From: Comamonadaceae bacterium
GTDB lineage: Bacteria; Pseudomonadota; Gammaproteobacteria; Burkholderiales; Burkholderiaceae
Direction of reading: 5' to 3'
Assembly (NCBI GenBank): GCA_947374535.1
Contig: CANCCJ010000031.1
Location: forward strand, 1 to 27,400
Length of the DNA: 27,400 bases
Of this stretch, positions 16,356 to 25,080 are shown piece after piece. Both the position numbers and the translations under genes were made by a program. How positions within the stretch are numbered: the first letter of the stretch is position 1; every line of letters begins with the position of its first letter. The notes under the pieces are model-generated. The model was not told the origin of the DNA, did no database searches, and was given only the letters and a program-made list of their open reading frames with translations.

Positions 16356-17381
16356 GTGAACCGTCAAATATATATTGATCCTTCATATAAATCTTTTAAT
16401 TCTGATGGATTATTCGATTTAAACAATTCGGTTTTAAATAGAGATGGACAGTTAAGGCCATTTCATCGGCTGCGCGAAAGTATGATGAGTAGGGGTATTT
16501 GTGTTCGTACCGCCGATTATTTGGTTAAAAATAAATATCAAGATAAACATCCAAGTGATTACTACTCGTTGGGCATTGTCGATAATTTTGAAAAAGTTCT
16601 GGCCGAGGAGTCCGCACGAATGGCCGCATATGTAATTATGGAGCCTCCTATCGTTGCGCCGGATCTATATTCCGCCCTGCCAAGGCTTACGGCAGTATTC
16701 GATAGGGTTTACTTATACAACACCAGAGGCGATGGATATTCGTTAGATGGTGTAGATTCAAGTAAGCTGTATAAAATGTATTACCCTATTCCTTATGATG
16801 ATGTGCTGGATTTATATTGGAGTAATAGCGAAAGAATGAAGCGCATAGTTGTTATTAATGGTAGTCATAACCCTCACGCAAGAAGTCGGGAGCAGTACGG
16901 TTTACGAATTCAGGCAATGGCTGAACTATCGAAAGTAGGAGTTGTTGATTTGTATGGTAGGGGATGGAATAGGTGGTGGTCGCGCAGCGCCTTCTGGTTA
17001 CCTTATTGGAAAAACTTTCGTGCACTGATGTCAATCTACAAAGGCGAGTGCACATCGAAATTTGAAGTTCTTCAGAATTACGAATTCTGCTTATGCTTTG
17101 AAAATATGAGTATGGATGGATATATAACAGAAAAAATATTTGATTGTTTATATGCTGGCACGATTCCTTTGTACATGGGTGCACCGGATATCTTGGATTA
17201 CATACCGGAGGATGTTTTTATCGACTGTCGAAAATATTCGACATGGAAAGAAATGTGGGAAACGGTAGCCATCATGCCCGCTGCGAAAATAAAGGCCATG
17301 AAAATAGCTGGTCGGAATTTCTTGCAAAGTGATGAAGCCAAGAAATTTTATAATTCTATGGAGCATATTTGCGAGGCTTAA
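16356..17381 (+). CDS. Glycosyltransferase family 10 (fucosyltransferase-like)
   Basis: 341 residues from a GTG start. The C-terminal half carries the alpha-1,3/4-fucosyltransferase signature: FEVLQNYEFCLCFENMSMDG, then YITEKIFDCLYAGTIPLYMG, then YIPEDVFID. The family uses GDP-L-fucose. The open frame reaches back into wzx, with an ATG at 16260, but GTG at 16356 has an AAAGAGA stretch upstream and avoids a 46-base overlap, so it is chosen with moderate confidence. The gene is strikingly AT-rich; the line at 16381-16440 has 13 G+C in 60. With colD upstream, GDP-L-colitose (3-deoxy-fucose) is a likely donor, so this is the best candidate colitosyltransferase. Confidence 0.85.
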   Translation: MNRQIYIDPSYKSFNSDGLFDLNNSVLNRDGQLRPFHRLRESMMSRGICVRTADYLVKNKYQDKHPSDYYSLGIVDNFEKVLAEESARMAAYVIMEPPIVAPDLYSALPRLTAVFDRVYLYNTRGDGYSLDGVDSSKLYKMYYPIPYDDVLDLYWSNSERMKRIVVINGSHNPHARSREQYGLRIQAMAELSKVGVVDLYGRGWNRWWSRSAFWLPYWKNFRALMSIYKGECTSKFEVLQNYEFCLCFENMSMDGYITEKIFDCLYAGTIPLYMGAPDILDYIPEDVFIDCRKYSTWKEMWETVAIMPAAKIKAMKIAGRNFLQSDEAKKFYNSMEHICEA

Positions 17382-17390
17382 GAGTTTACT

Positions 17391-18440
17391 ATGCTTGATA
17401 AAATAAATATCGAATTTAATGACTCGCCTCTAGTTTGTATTTGTATTCCAACATACAACGCAGAAGCAACCATTCGAGAAACGCTAGAATCAATTCTTGC
17501 GCAGACCTACAGTAATATAGTTGTTTATATTTCGGACAATGCCTCAACCGATGACACTCTGAAAGCTATCGAGTCCATTGCAGACTCGCGTGTAACCATT
17601 CATCGACATGAAGTGAATGTCGGAGGCGAGGAAAATTTTACCCGCTGCATCAAGTTTGCAAAAGGTAAATACACTGCAATATTTCATGCCGACGATATTT
17701 ACGAGCCAGAGATGGTAGCTAAGCAGATGATGTTTCTGGAAAATAATTCAGATGTTGGTGCCGTATTCACCGAGGCTGTTACGATAGATGAGCAAGGTGT
17801 TCCATTTGGCGTTATTGGTGGCGTGCCTGGCGGTAGAGGTGGTGTGACTCGTATAGGTTTCCGTGAACTTTTACAAACCATGATGTTGCACCATAACTTT
17901 TTGGTTTGCCCTAGCGTTATGGTTCGTACCGAAATATACAGAGACGAAATCAAAGAGTGGGGTGGTAGTTTGTTCAAGTCCGCTGGTGACGTTGATACAT
18001 GGCTAAGACTTGCTAGCAAACAATCAATCGCTGTCCTTGATGAAAAGTTGATGCGCTACAGAATCAGCAGTGCACAGTTTTCACACATGAACCGTAACCG
18101 AATAGAGCGCGCAGATTTTTTTCTGGTTATGGATTATTATTTAGCCAAACCCGAAGTTCTCAGTTTCATAACAAAAGGAGACTTGCGAAATTACGGATGG
18201 CTTGAGCGCCACGAGCGTGTGGCGCGTGCTTTTAACCTATTTGGATTGGGAAGAATCTCTGAAGCAAAGGATTTGTTGAAAGGAGTGTTCAGTTGGGATG
18301 CGATCTATGCCGCAATAGTTACTCGCCGGGGGTTGGTTACGCTTGCTGGGGTATCTCTATTGCGCGTGTTTATACCTTTTGGATCATCAAGAAAAGGTGT
18401 AGCGATTGTTAGAGCTTTAAAGAAAATTGCGTGGAGATAA
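17391..18440 (+). CDS. Glycosyltransferase family 2
   Basis: 349 residues with a GT-A fold. PLVCICIPTYNAEATIRETLESILAQTYSNI gives the nucleotide-binding start, YISDNASTDDT follows, and HADDIYEPEM carries the metal-binding acidic motif. The C-terminal part has a short hydrophobic end that could touch the membrane. It lies 9 bases after the GT10 gene in the same low-GC stretch. Its donor and linkage cannot be told from sequence. It presumably adds one sugar to the lipid-linked repeat unit in the cytoplasm. Confidence 0.88.
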   Translation: MLDKINIEFNDSPLVCICIPTYNAEATIRETLESILAQTYSNIVVYISDNASTDDTLKAIESIADSRVTIHRHEVNVGGEENFTRCIKFAKGKYTAIFHADDIYEPEMVAKQMMFLENNSDVGAVFTEAVTIDEQGVPFGVIGGVPGGRGGVTRIGFRELLQTMMLHHNFLVCPSVMVRTEIYRDEIKEWGGSLFKSAGDVDTWLRLASKQSIAVLDEKLMRYRISSAQFSHMNRNRIERADFFLVMDYYLAKPEVLSFITKGDLRNYGWLERHERVARAFNLFGLGRISEAKDLLKGVFSWDAIYAAIVTRRGLVTLAGVSLLRVFIPFGSSRKGVAIVRALKKIAWR

Positions 18441-19685
18441 ATGAAGATATTTCCTAGCATTCGCTCTGCCGGTAGTCAACCCGCTGCGGCCCATACTGAA
18501 GTGCATCGCGTCCCGATGCGACGGGGCATGTTGCTGCTTAATCCAGCATTCATGTATGCAACTACGTGGACGCTCGTGTTAGTGCTGTATTCGCTCGGGC
18601 TCAGCGAATTGCTCGAACCGCTACAGACATCAACCGTCGTGCTGGTCGTCGGTAGTTCGCTTGCTTTCATTCTTGGATGGGTACTCGAATCCTTGCCACA
18701 GAATGCGCCGCTTGCGACCTCGAAATTCAATCTGGAAGTACTGGGGGCGATTATTGGTTCGGCTCGTGTCGGGCGGCGCCTAAAAATAGTCTGGATAATT
18801 TTCGGTTTGGGTATTTCTGCCGAGATCGCTTATTTTGGTGGTACGCCTGCGTTCGGCTTAATTGGTATCGGGCCTGAGATTGGGTATACGGATTTCGGTA
18901 TCCCGGGATTTCATGGTCTCTTGAACTCTGCGTTCTATGCATGCTGCGCTGTGCAATTTACTAGAACATTGCTTGATTCGTCTAGCAGCTTACGCTTGTT
19001 AATGCTGGTGTCACTCAGTTATCCATTGCTTGGCATGAGCAGGCAGATTTTAATATCCTTGTTTCTTCAATATGTTTTTATTTACTTCAGCATCAGGCGA
19101 CCTTCCCCACGGGTGTTAGTCAGGGCGAGTGTCCTGTTTATAGCGATATTCCTGTTCTTCGGATACTTGGGGAACATTAGGAGCGGCCGAGAACACATCA
19201 TTTCTCTTGCAGCCCCGACGTTCGAATATCCTGATTGGCTGCCGAGTGCTTTCATCTGGTTCTACGTCTATTTGTGCACACCGCTCAACAACGTCAACTA
19301 CAACATCGATATCACGCCGAATGTTCTGCCTCTCGAAACTGCAGGAACGTTTATTCCATCGTTTGCACGTGAGGCGTTCCTGGATGCGCTGGGCGCCAAG
19401 CGGCATTGGGAACTGGTGACCGAAACTTTCAACGTCAGCTCGTTGTTGCAGTCACTTCTGACCGACTTCGGCGTGGGCGGCACCATTGTCTTCACGCTGC
19501 TTAGTGGTGTCGTGTTCACCCGTTTGATGCGGCGCGCCACTACCAACCCAGCAGCGTTTTTCGCGGTGGTCGTGCTGTTGCACGGCCTCGCACTTTCGTT
19601 CTTCGCCAACCTTTTGTTCCACCTAGTCTTTATGTTCGAGATATTCATAGTCGCCTGGATTGTGGCGCGGGGGAGGCGACTGTGA
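18441..19685 (+). CDS. wzy: O-antigen polymerase (Wzy-like)
   Basis: A 414-residue membrane protein with about ten hydrophobic segments and a loop near residues 250-330 (GNIRSGREHI, then YLCTPLNNVNYNID) that resembles the oligosaccharide repeat-unit polymerase group. It would join repeat units on the periplasmic face. It starts straight after the previous stop with a strong GGAGA Shine-Dalgarno and overlaps the next gene by a GTGA junction. Wzy proteins share little sequence, so the call rests on topology, the YxxTPxxN-like motif and context with wzx and glycosyltransferases. Confidence 0.8.
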   Translation: MKIFPSIRSAGSQPAAAHTEVHRVPMRRGMLLLNPAFMYATTWTLVLVLYSLGLSELLEPLQTSTVVLVVGSSLAFILGWVLESLPQNAPLATSKFNLEVLGAIIGSARVGRRLKIVWIIFGLGISAEIAYFGGTPAFGLIGIGPEIGYTDFGIPGFHGLLNSAFYACCAVQFTRTLLDSSSSLRLLMLVSLSYPLLGMSRQILISLFLQYVFIYFSIRRPSPRVLVRASVLFIAIFLFFGYLGNIRSGREHIISLAAPTFEYPDWLPSAFIWFYVYLCTPLNNVNYNIDITPNVLPLETAGTFIPSFAREAFLDALGAKRHWELVTETFNVSSLLQSLLTDFGVGGTIVFTLLSGVVFTRLMRRATTNPAAFFAVVVLLHGLALSFFANLLFHLVFMFEIFIVAWIVARGRRL

Positions 19686-20476
19686 ATGAGACCTTCTCGG
19701 TTGTAATTCCCGCCTACAACGCGGAAAAAACTATAGAGGCTTGCCTAGCATCTGTTGTCGCGCAGACGCTCCCTCCACTGGAGGTTCTGGTCGTCGACGA
19801 CCACAGCCGCGATGGCACTCAAGCAGCCGTTCAACGATGCGAGGGGCAGTTTGCTGCCGCAGGTATAAGGCTCGAGTACATCCGTTTAGCGCAGAACGCA
19901 GGACCCTCTACAGCTCGAAACAAGGGCATTCGCATGGCGAAGGGGGGCTATATCGCATTCCTAGATTCCGACGACACATGGCACAAAGACAAGCTCGCGA
20001 TCGTCGATCGGTATATGAGCTGCTCAAGCGCAGGTCTCGTGTGCCACGCGTACACCGAAGAACCGACTTTTAACATAAGCACGAGCGGCGGGGGCTACGA
20101 AGCCAAGTCCTTGTCCATTTATCGCATGTTGTTGCGCAACCCTGCGCAAACCTCGTGTGCAGTTGTTCGCAAGCAGCATGCGCTGGCCTTCGACGAGACT
20201 ATGCGTCATTGCGAAGATTACGACTTCTGGATGCGAATTGCAGAGCGCGCGCCCGTTTTAAGTCTTGTTGGCGACCCGCTGACGCGTCTGGGTCGCCCGC
20301 AACTCACTGCGGGGGGGCTGAGCGGAAATACAGCGCGAATGCGCGTCGGCGAAGCCCGGGTTTACTTCAACTTTTGTCGACGATCTTGGCTAACCCGCGC
20401 TTGGCTTTTGTCGAGCTTACTGATCTTCTCGCTTTTGAAGCACTTGTATTCTCGTATACGCAGATGGTTCCGATGA
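19682..20476 (+). CDS. Glycosyltransferase family 2
   Basis: 264 residues. FSVVIPAYNAEKTIEACLASVVAQTLPPLEVLVVDDHSRDGT and NAGPSTARNKGI are classic GT2 blocks, and AFLDSDDTWHKDKL holds the DxD-type metal motif; HCEDYDFWMRIAE gives the acceptor-side ED. A hydrophobic, basic tail (LLSSLLIFSLLKHLYSRIRRWFR) could anchor it to the membrane. The GTG start at 19682 overlaps the wzy stop and has GGGGAGG at good distance. A 120-base gap without a convincing gene follows. The sugar transferred is unknown. Confidence 0.87.
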   Translation: MNETFSVVIPAYNAEKTIEACLASVVAQTLPPLEVLVVDDHSRDGTQAAVQRCEGQFAAAGIRLEYIRLAQNAGPSTARNKGIRMAKGGYIAFLDSDDTWHKDKLAIVDRYMSCSSAGLVCHAYTEEPTFNISTSGGGYEAKSLSIYRMLLRNPAQTSCAVVRKQHALAFDETMRHCEDYDFWMRIAERAPVLSLVGDPLTRLGRPQLTAGGLSGNTARMRVGEARVYFNFCRRSWLTRAWLLSSLLIFSLLKHLYSRIRRWFR

Positions 20477-20596
20477 TGATGTACGAGGGGCGATCGTGCG
20501 AGTTGAAGTGAGGGTGGGCTTTACGCGAAACACGGAAAAGTCAAACCACAGGGTTGGAAATGCCTTGCGAAATAAAATTTTTATGGCGAACGAATA

Positions 20597-21535
20597 ATGG
20601 TTCAGGAAGAAAAAAAACCACGCTTTGCGGTCTGCTTGGCTGCATACAACGGCATGGCTTTTATGGTGGAGCAAATTGAATCCATCCTGGAACAGAAGGG
20701 TGTCGATATTCAGGTACTTATCAGCGTGGACCTATCGACCGACGGTACTGAAGACCGTCTTTCCGCGTGGACTCTTTCCGAGCCACGTTTGACGTTGTTA
20801 CCTTTTGGTCAGCGTTTCGGCGGAGCCGGGCCGAATTTCTATCGGCTATTGCGGGATGTGGATCTGACCGGATTTGACTATCTGAGTTTTGCCGATCAGG
20901 ATGATCTTTGGCATCCAGAAAAATTGTGGCGAGCGCACACTTTGATGACGGCAAAAGATTCGGCAGGATATTCGAGTAACTTCACGGCTTTTTGGCCCTC
21001 TGGACGGTCGCGCTTAGTCAATAAGGCTTGGCCGCAGCGGACTTGTGACTTTTTGTTTGAATCAGCTGGACCGGGTTGCACCTACGTACTCCATTCCAGT
21101 CTGGCGATACCGCTCCAGGAGTTGGTGCGTGTCGCAGATGTGAACCTGCTACGTGTGGACTACCACGACTGGCTTACTTATGCCTTTGCCAGACATCATA
21201 ATTTTCCTTGGATAATTGATAGCTGGTCCAGTATGAAATACCGCCAACATGCGCACAACCAGATTGGTGTCAATGCGGGATGGCGCTCTTTTTGGTTACG
21301 TGCTCGAAAAATCCTGACTGGTTACGGTTTTGAGCAATCGTTGTTGATTGCAGATTTGGTCCAAGGATCCTCGCTGCCCGTGGTGCAACGGGGGTTGCGT
21401 GGCGGCCGTCTAGGCTACTTGTGGCTGGCTTTGCAGGCCAGACAATGCAGGCGTAAGCGTATTGATCAGCTGTGGTTTTTTATTTCGTGTGTGTTGTTAG
21501 CCATGTTCAAGCCCGCAGGTCGGGGTGATGCATGA
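20597..21535 (+). CDS. Glycosyltransferase family 2, rhamnosyltransferase-like
   Basis: 312 residues. FAVCLAAYNGMAFMVEQIESILEQ and SVDLSTDGTEDRL form the nucleotide-binding part, FADQDDLWHPEKL the metal site, and VDYHDWLTYAFA plus YRQHAHNQIG the acceptor side. This set of motifs is characteristic of GT2 enzymes that include many L-rhamnosyltransferases. The presence of rfbB at the right edge supports a dTDP-rhamnose donor. The start is the ATG at 20597; an earlier in-frame start is not seen. It ends in an ATGA overlap with the 4-reductase gene. Confidence 0.85.
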   Translation: MVQEEKKPRFAVCLAAYNGMAFMVEQIESILEQKGVDIQVLISVDLSTDGTEDRLSAWTLSEPRLTLLPFGQRFGGAGPNFYRLLRDVDLTGFDYLSFADQDDLWHPEKLWRAHTLMTAKDSAGYSSNFTAFWPSGRSRLVNKAWPQRTCDFLFESAGPGCTYVLHSSLAIPLQELVRVADVNLLRVDYHDWLTYAFARHHNFPWIIDSWSSMKYRQHAHNQIGVNAGWRSFWLRARKILTGYGFEQSLLIADLVQGSSLPVVQRGLRGGRLGYLWLALQARQCRRKRIDQLWFFISCVLLAMFKPAGRGDA

Positions 21536-22476
21536 CGCAGCACGTTTTGGTCACAGGAGGGCGTGGCTTTGTGGGCATGGCACTGGCTACTGGTGCCTTT
21601 TCAAAGGGATTCGCGGTTCGTATTAGTTCGCGTCAAAAACTGACCACACCAAGAAGTCGCTTGGAGTTTTGCCAGGTGGGCGATTTAAGCCCTACAACTG
21701 ACTGGTTCGCTGCGTTGCTAGGAATTGATGTTGTTGTGCATTGCGCTGGACGGGCGCATGTGATGAAAGATACGGCAGTTGATCCACTGGCGATATTTCG
21801 CGCTATCAACCTGGATGGAACATTGAGTTTGGCCCGGCAAGCCGCCGAAGCGGGGGTGTCGCGGTTTGTGTTTATCAGCTCAGTAGGCGTGAGCGGTGCG
21901 CAGACTGTGCTTGGCAAGCCATTCAGGGAAACAGACAAACCCAACTCCCATAACGCCTATGCGCTTTCCAAATTGGAGGCCGAGCAAGGTTTGCTGCGTA
22001 TTGCAGTTGAAACCGGTATAGAGGTAGTCATCATTCGCCCGCCGCTGGTATATGGCCATGGCGCGCCGGGTAACTTTGGCTCCCTCGTGCGCGCCGTGCA
22101 GCGCGGCTGGCCTTTGCCGCTGGGCGCGGTGCACAACCAGCGCAGCTTGGTGGCGCTGGACAACTTGGTGGATTTCATCGTCACCTGCATCACCCACCCT
22201 CAAGCGGCTAACCAGACTTTTTTGGTGAGTGATGGGCAAGATCTGTCCACCACCGAGCTGGTGCACGGCATGGCGCAAGCAGCCGGGGTGCCTGCGCGTT
22301 TGCTGCCGTTGCCGGTGTGGGCTTTACAGGCGGGGGCTTCGTTGCTGGGCAAGGGTGATGCAGTACAACGCTTGTGCGGTAATTTGCAGGTCGATATTTC
22401 GAAGGCGCGCAGTTTGTTGGGTTGGGTGCCGCCGGTGTCTGTGAAAGAGGGCTTGAGGCGGGCGATGACATCATGA
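21532..22476 (+). CDS. UDP-4-keto-6-deoxy-HexNAc 4-reductase (WbpV/WreQ-like), likely UDP-QuiNAc synthase
   Basis: SDR enzyme of 314 residues with VTGGRGFVGMAL (NAD-binding), VHCAGRAHVMKD, FISSVGVSG and catalytic Tyr143-x3-Lys147 (NAYALSKLEAE). The HCAGRAHVM block and order of motifs match the WbpV/WreQ group, which reduces UDP-2-acetamido-4-keto-2,6-dideoxyglucose to UDP-N-acetylquinovosamine. The dehydratase that makes this substrate (wbpM type) is two genes downstream and the initiating transferase directly follows with an ATGA overlap. This trio recalls wreV-wreQ-wreU of Rhizobium etli. UDP-FucNAc is the alternative product. Confidence 0.85.
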   Translation: MTQHVLVTGGRGFVGMALATGAFSKGFAVRISSRQKLTTPRSRLEFCQVGDLSPTTDWFAALLGIDVVVHCAGRAHVMKDTAVDPLAIFRAINLDGTLSLARQAAEAGVSRFVFISSVGVSGAQTVLGKPFRETDKPNSHNAYALSKLEAEQGLLRIAVETGIEVVIIRPPLVYGHGAPGNFGSLVRAVQRGWPLPLGAVHNQRSLVALDNLVDFIVTCITHPQAANQTFLVSDGQDLSTTELVHGMAQAAGVPARLLPLPVWALQAGASLLGKGDAVQRLCGNLQVDISKARSLLGWVPPVSVKEGLRRAMTS

Positions 22477-23033
22477 AAAGAGTATTCGATATTTTCTTGG
22501 GTTGTCTGGCGGCTCTGATCTTGTTCGTACCCGTGTTGCTGGTGGCGATGACCGTCCTCTTGACCTCCAAAGGGCCCGCCTTGTATTGGTCGGACCGCGT
22601 TGGCCGAAATAATGTGATTTTTAAAATGCCCAAATTCCGCAGCATGCGGGTGGGCACGCCTGCGGTGGCTACGCATTTGCTGGCCCATGCACGTTCACAT
22701 CTGACACCCATTGGCTCCTTCTTGCGCAAAAGTAGCATAGACGAGCTGCCTCAGCTGTGGAGCATTCTGGTGGGCGACATGAGCTTTGTTGGCCCAAGGC
22801 CCGCGCTGTTCAACCAACAAGACCTGATCGATCTGCGCACTCAAAATGGCGTGCACACCTTAGTACCAGGGCTTACCGGCTGGGCGCAAGTCAATGGGCG
22901 GGATGAACTGCCCATTCCTCAGAAGGTGGCGCTGGACACGGAATACTTAAAGCGTCAAGGCTTCTGGTTCGACATCAAGATTCTCTGGATGACCTTTCTG
23001 AAGGTGGTTCAGCGTGACGGGGTATCGCACTGA
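22473..23033 (+). CDS. Initiating phosphosugar transferase (PF02397, PglC/WreU-like)
   Basis: 186 residues. One N-terminal hydrophobic hairpin (FDIFLGCLAALILFVPVLLVAM) precedes the core: KMPKFRSMRVG, SIDELPQLWSILVGDMSFVGPRPAL with the catalytic Asp-Glu pair, and PGLTGWAQVNGRD. It is the short monotopic form that moves a phospho-sugar from UDP to undecaprenyl phosphate, starting the repeat unit. The start at 22473 overlaps the preceding stop (ATGA); the longer frame from 22422 lies inside the reductase gene. Its neighbours suggest QuiNAc-1-P as substrate. Confidence 0.92.
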   Translation: MKRVFDIFLGCLAALILFVPVLLVAMTVLLTSKGPALYWSDRVGRNNVIFKMPKFRSMRVGTPAVATHLLAHARSHLTPIGSFLRKSSIDELPQLWSILVGDMSFVGPRPALFNQQDLIDLRTQNGVHTLVPGLTGWAQVNGRDELPIPQKVALDTEYLKRQGFWFDIKILWMTFLKVVQRDGVSH

Positions 23034-23131
23034 TGCGTACTACATGGTTGATGATCATCGGTGCCGCTGCAGTAAGCAAAACCAACAAGTATCGAATTGA
23101 AAAGTGGGTGATGCAATGCTCCGTTTACTAA
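23033..23131 (+). CDS. Possible 32-residue coupled small ORF or gene remnant
   Basis: The ATG shares one base with the stop of the initiating transferase (TGATG). The peptide begins MRTTWLMIIGAAAVSK and ends 16 bases inside the wbpM gene. The start recalls the first strand and turn of a nucleotide-binding or PglD-type protein, so it may be what remains of a deleted gene. It may equally be chance. There is no independent support for expression. Confidence 0.2.
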   Translation: MRTTWLMIIGAAAVSKTNKYRIEKWVMQCSVY

Positions 23132-25080
23132 GTCGTCTAGCAGCACCCGCGTTGGCCCTGCCACGCGCTGCCAAACGGGCACTTGTGGTGCTGGCAGATA
23201 CGGGCCTGTGTGTGCTGAGCGTGTGGCTGGCTTTTTACCTTCGTTTGGGCGATTTCTTGTCGCTGGTGGTTTTCCCTGTGCTGTTGGCGTCTGGGGTTTC
23301 GGTGTTGTTGGCCATCCCCATTTTTGTAACGTCTGGGCTGTACCGCGCCATCTTCCGCTACAGCGGTTTGCCCGCCATGACGACGATGGTCCGCGCCATG
23401 CTGCTGTATGGCGTGTTGTTTGCGGCAGTGTTTACTTTGTATGGCGTGCAGGGGGTGCCACGCACGGTGGGGTTGATTCAACCGTTGCTGTTGTTGGTAC
23501 TGGTGGGGGCCTCGCGTGCGGCAGCACGTGTGTGGTTGGGCGGTTTGTACCAAAACCAGATTAAGAAATCTGACTTGCCGCAGGTGTTGATATACGGGGC
23601 TGGCAGTGGAGGCCGGCAGCTGGCCTCAGCTTTGGCCAACAGCCACGAAATGCGCGTGGTGGGCTTTTTAGACGACGACGACCGCCTGCACGGCCATGTG
23701 CTCAACGGCTTGCCCATCCACAACCCTGCTGATCTGGCCAAATTATTGGCAGATGTGCCCGTGACCGATGTGCTGCTTGCCTTGCCCTCGGTGTCGCGGC
23801 AGCGGCGCAACGAGATATTGGCGGCTTTGTCACCCCACAAGCTGGCGGTGCGCACTTTGCCAGGGTTGAGCGACATTGCCACGGGTAAGGTGAGTTTGAG
23901 TGACGTGCGCGAGCTGGACATTGACGACCTGCTGGGGCGTGAACCCGTCAAGCCCAACGGCTTGCTGCTTAACCGCAACACGTACAACAAAACAGTGTTG
24001 GTCACCGGAGCCGGTGGCAGCATTGGCAGCGAGCTGTGCCGCCAAATTCTTAAAACCAAACCAAAGAAGCTGTTGTTGGTGGAAATGAGTGAGTTTGCGC
24101 TCTACCAAATTCACCAAGAACTTCAGTCCATCTTGGCAGGCACGCCCAACGATCAAGCGGATGGCTTTGAAATCGTCCCTCTGCTGGCATCGGTGTGTGA
24201 CGAGGTGCGCATGCACGAAATCATGGACACTTGGAAGCCCAGCACGTTGTACCACGCGGCGGCCTACAAGCATGTGCCCTTGGTGGAGCACAACCCGAGT
24301 GAAGGCTTGCGCAACAACGTGTGGGGTACCCGGGTGTGTGCCGAGGCCGCAGCTCGCCATGGCGTGCAAAACTTTGTGTTGATCAGCACCGACAAAGCCG
24401 TGCGACCCACCAACATCATGGGCGCGACCAAACGCTTGGCTGAAATGGTGTTGCAGGCGCTGGCTGAGTTACACCCGCGCACCTGTTTTTCGATGGTGCG
24501 CTTTGGCAACGTGCTGGGCTCCAGCGGTTCGGTTGTGCCCTTGTTTCGGGAGCAGATAAAAAATGGCGGACCCATCACGCTCACGCACGCTGACATCACC
24601 CGCTACTTCATGACCATTCCTGAAGCAGCGCAACTGGTGATTCAAGCGGGGGCTATGGGTGCTGGCGGCGATGTGTTTGTGCTAGACATGGGGCAGCCGG
24701 TGCGTATTTACGATTTGGCCAGTCGCATTGTGGAGCTCTCTGGCCTGACGCTCAAAACCCAAACCAACCCAGAAGGTGACATTGAAATCAGTGTCACCGG
24801 CCTGCGCCCTGGTGAAAAACTCTATGAAGAACTGCTGATTGGCGACAACCCTAAACCCACTCAGCACGCCCGCATCATGAAAGCGCATGAGCCATTCTTG
24901 CCGTGGGTGCAGCTGCAAGGCAGTCTCAACTCTTTGGAAATGGCCATGAGCGTGAACGACGTGCCCGTGCTTCGCGCCTTTTTACAGCAACTGGTGCCAG
25001 GCTATCAGCCCAGTGGCGAGGTGGTAGATTGGGTGCATCTTGCCTTGGAACGTGAAGCGACGGCCAATGAGTTGGCGTAG
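23116..25080 (+). CDS. UDP-GlcNAc 4,6-dehydratase, membrane-bound WbpM/CapD type
   Basis: About 654 residues. Four hydrophobic helices at the N-terminus are followed by a CoA-binding-like Rossmann domain (VLIYGAGSGGRQLA) and a C-terminal SDR domain with VTGAGGSIGSELCRQIL. The active site is STDKAVRPTNIMGATKR, where a Met replaces the usual Tyr (Met-x3-Lys) as known for WbpM/FlaA1-type dehydratases. It makes UDP-2-acetamido-4-keto-2,6-dideoxyglucose, the substrate of the reductase at 21532. The ATG at 23116 with a GTGGGTG stretch upstream is preferred to GTG at 23104. The 3' end overlaps the end of the antisense rfaH-like frame by 76 bases. Confidence 0.93.
   Translation: MLRLLSRLAAPALALPRAAKRALVVLADTGLCVLSVWLAFYLRLGDFLSLVVFPVLLASGVSVLLAIPIFVTSGLYRAIFRYSGLPAMTTMVRAMLLYGVLFAAVFTLYGVQGVPRTVGLIQPLLLLVLVGASRAAARVWLGGLYQNQIKKSDLPQVLIYGAGSGGRQLASALANSHEMRVVGFLDDDDRLHGHVLNGLPIHNPADLAKLLADVPVTDVLLALPSVSRQRRNEILAALSPHKLAVRTLPGLSDIATGKVSLSDVRELDIDDLLGREPVKPNGLLLNRNTYNKTVLVTGAGGSIGSELCRQILKTKPKKLLLVEMSEFALYQIHQELQSILAGTPNDQADGFEIVPLLASVCDEVRMHEIMDTWKPSTLYHAAAYKHVPLVEHNPSEGLRNNVWGTRVCAEAAARHGVQNFVLISTDKAVRPTNIMGATKRLAEMVLQALAELHPRTCFSMVRFGNVLGSSGSVVPLFREQIKNGGPITLTHADITRYFMTIPEAAQLVIQAGAMGAGGDVFVLDMGQPVRIYDLASRIVELSGLTLKTQTNPEGDIEISVTGLRPGEKLYEELLIGDNPKPTQHARIMKAHEPFLPWVQLQGSLNSLEMAMSVNDVPVLRAFLQQLVPGYQPSGEVVDWVHLALEREATANELA

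Noticed and set aside
20155..20511. 118-codon frame overlapping the end of the GT2 gene and the 120-base gap
   Set aside because: It lies mostly within the GT2 gene in another frame, has no domain and no ribosome binding site; the gap itself shows only a very short frame.
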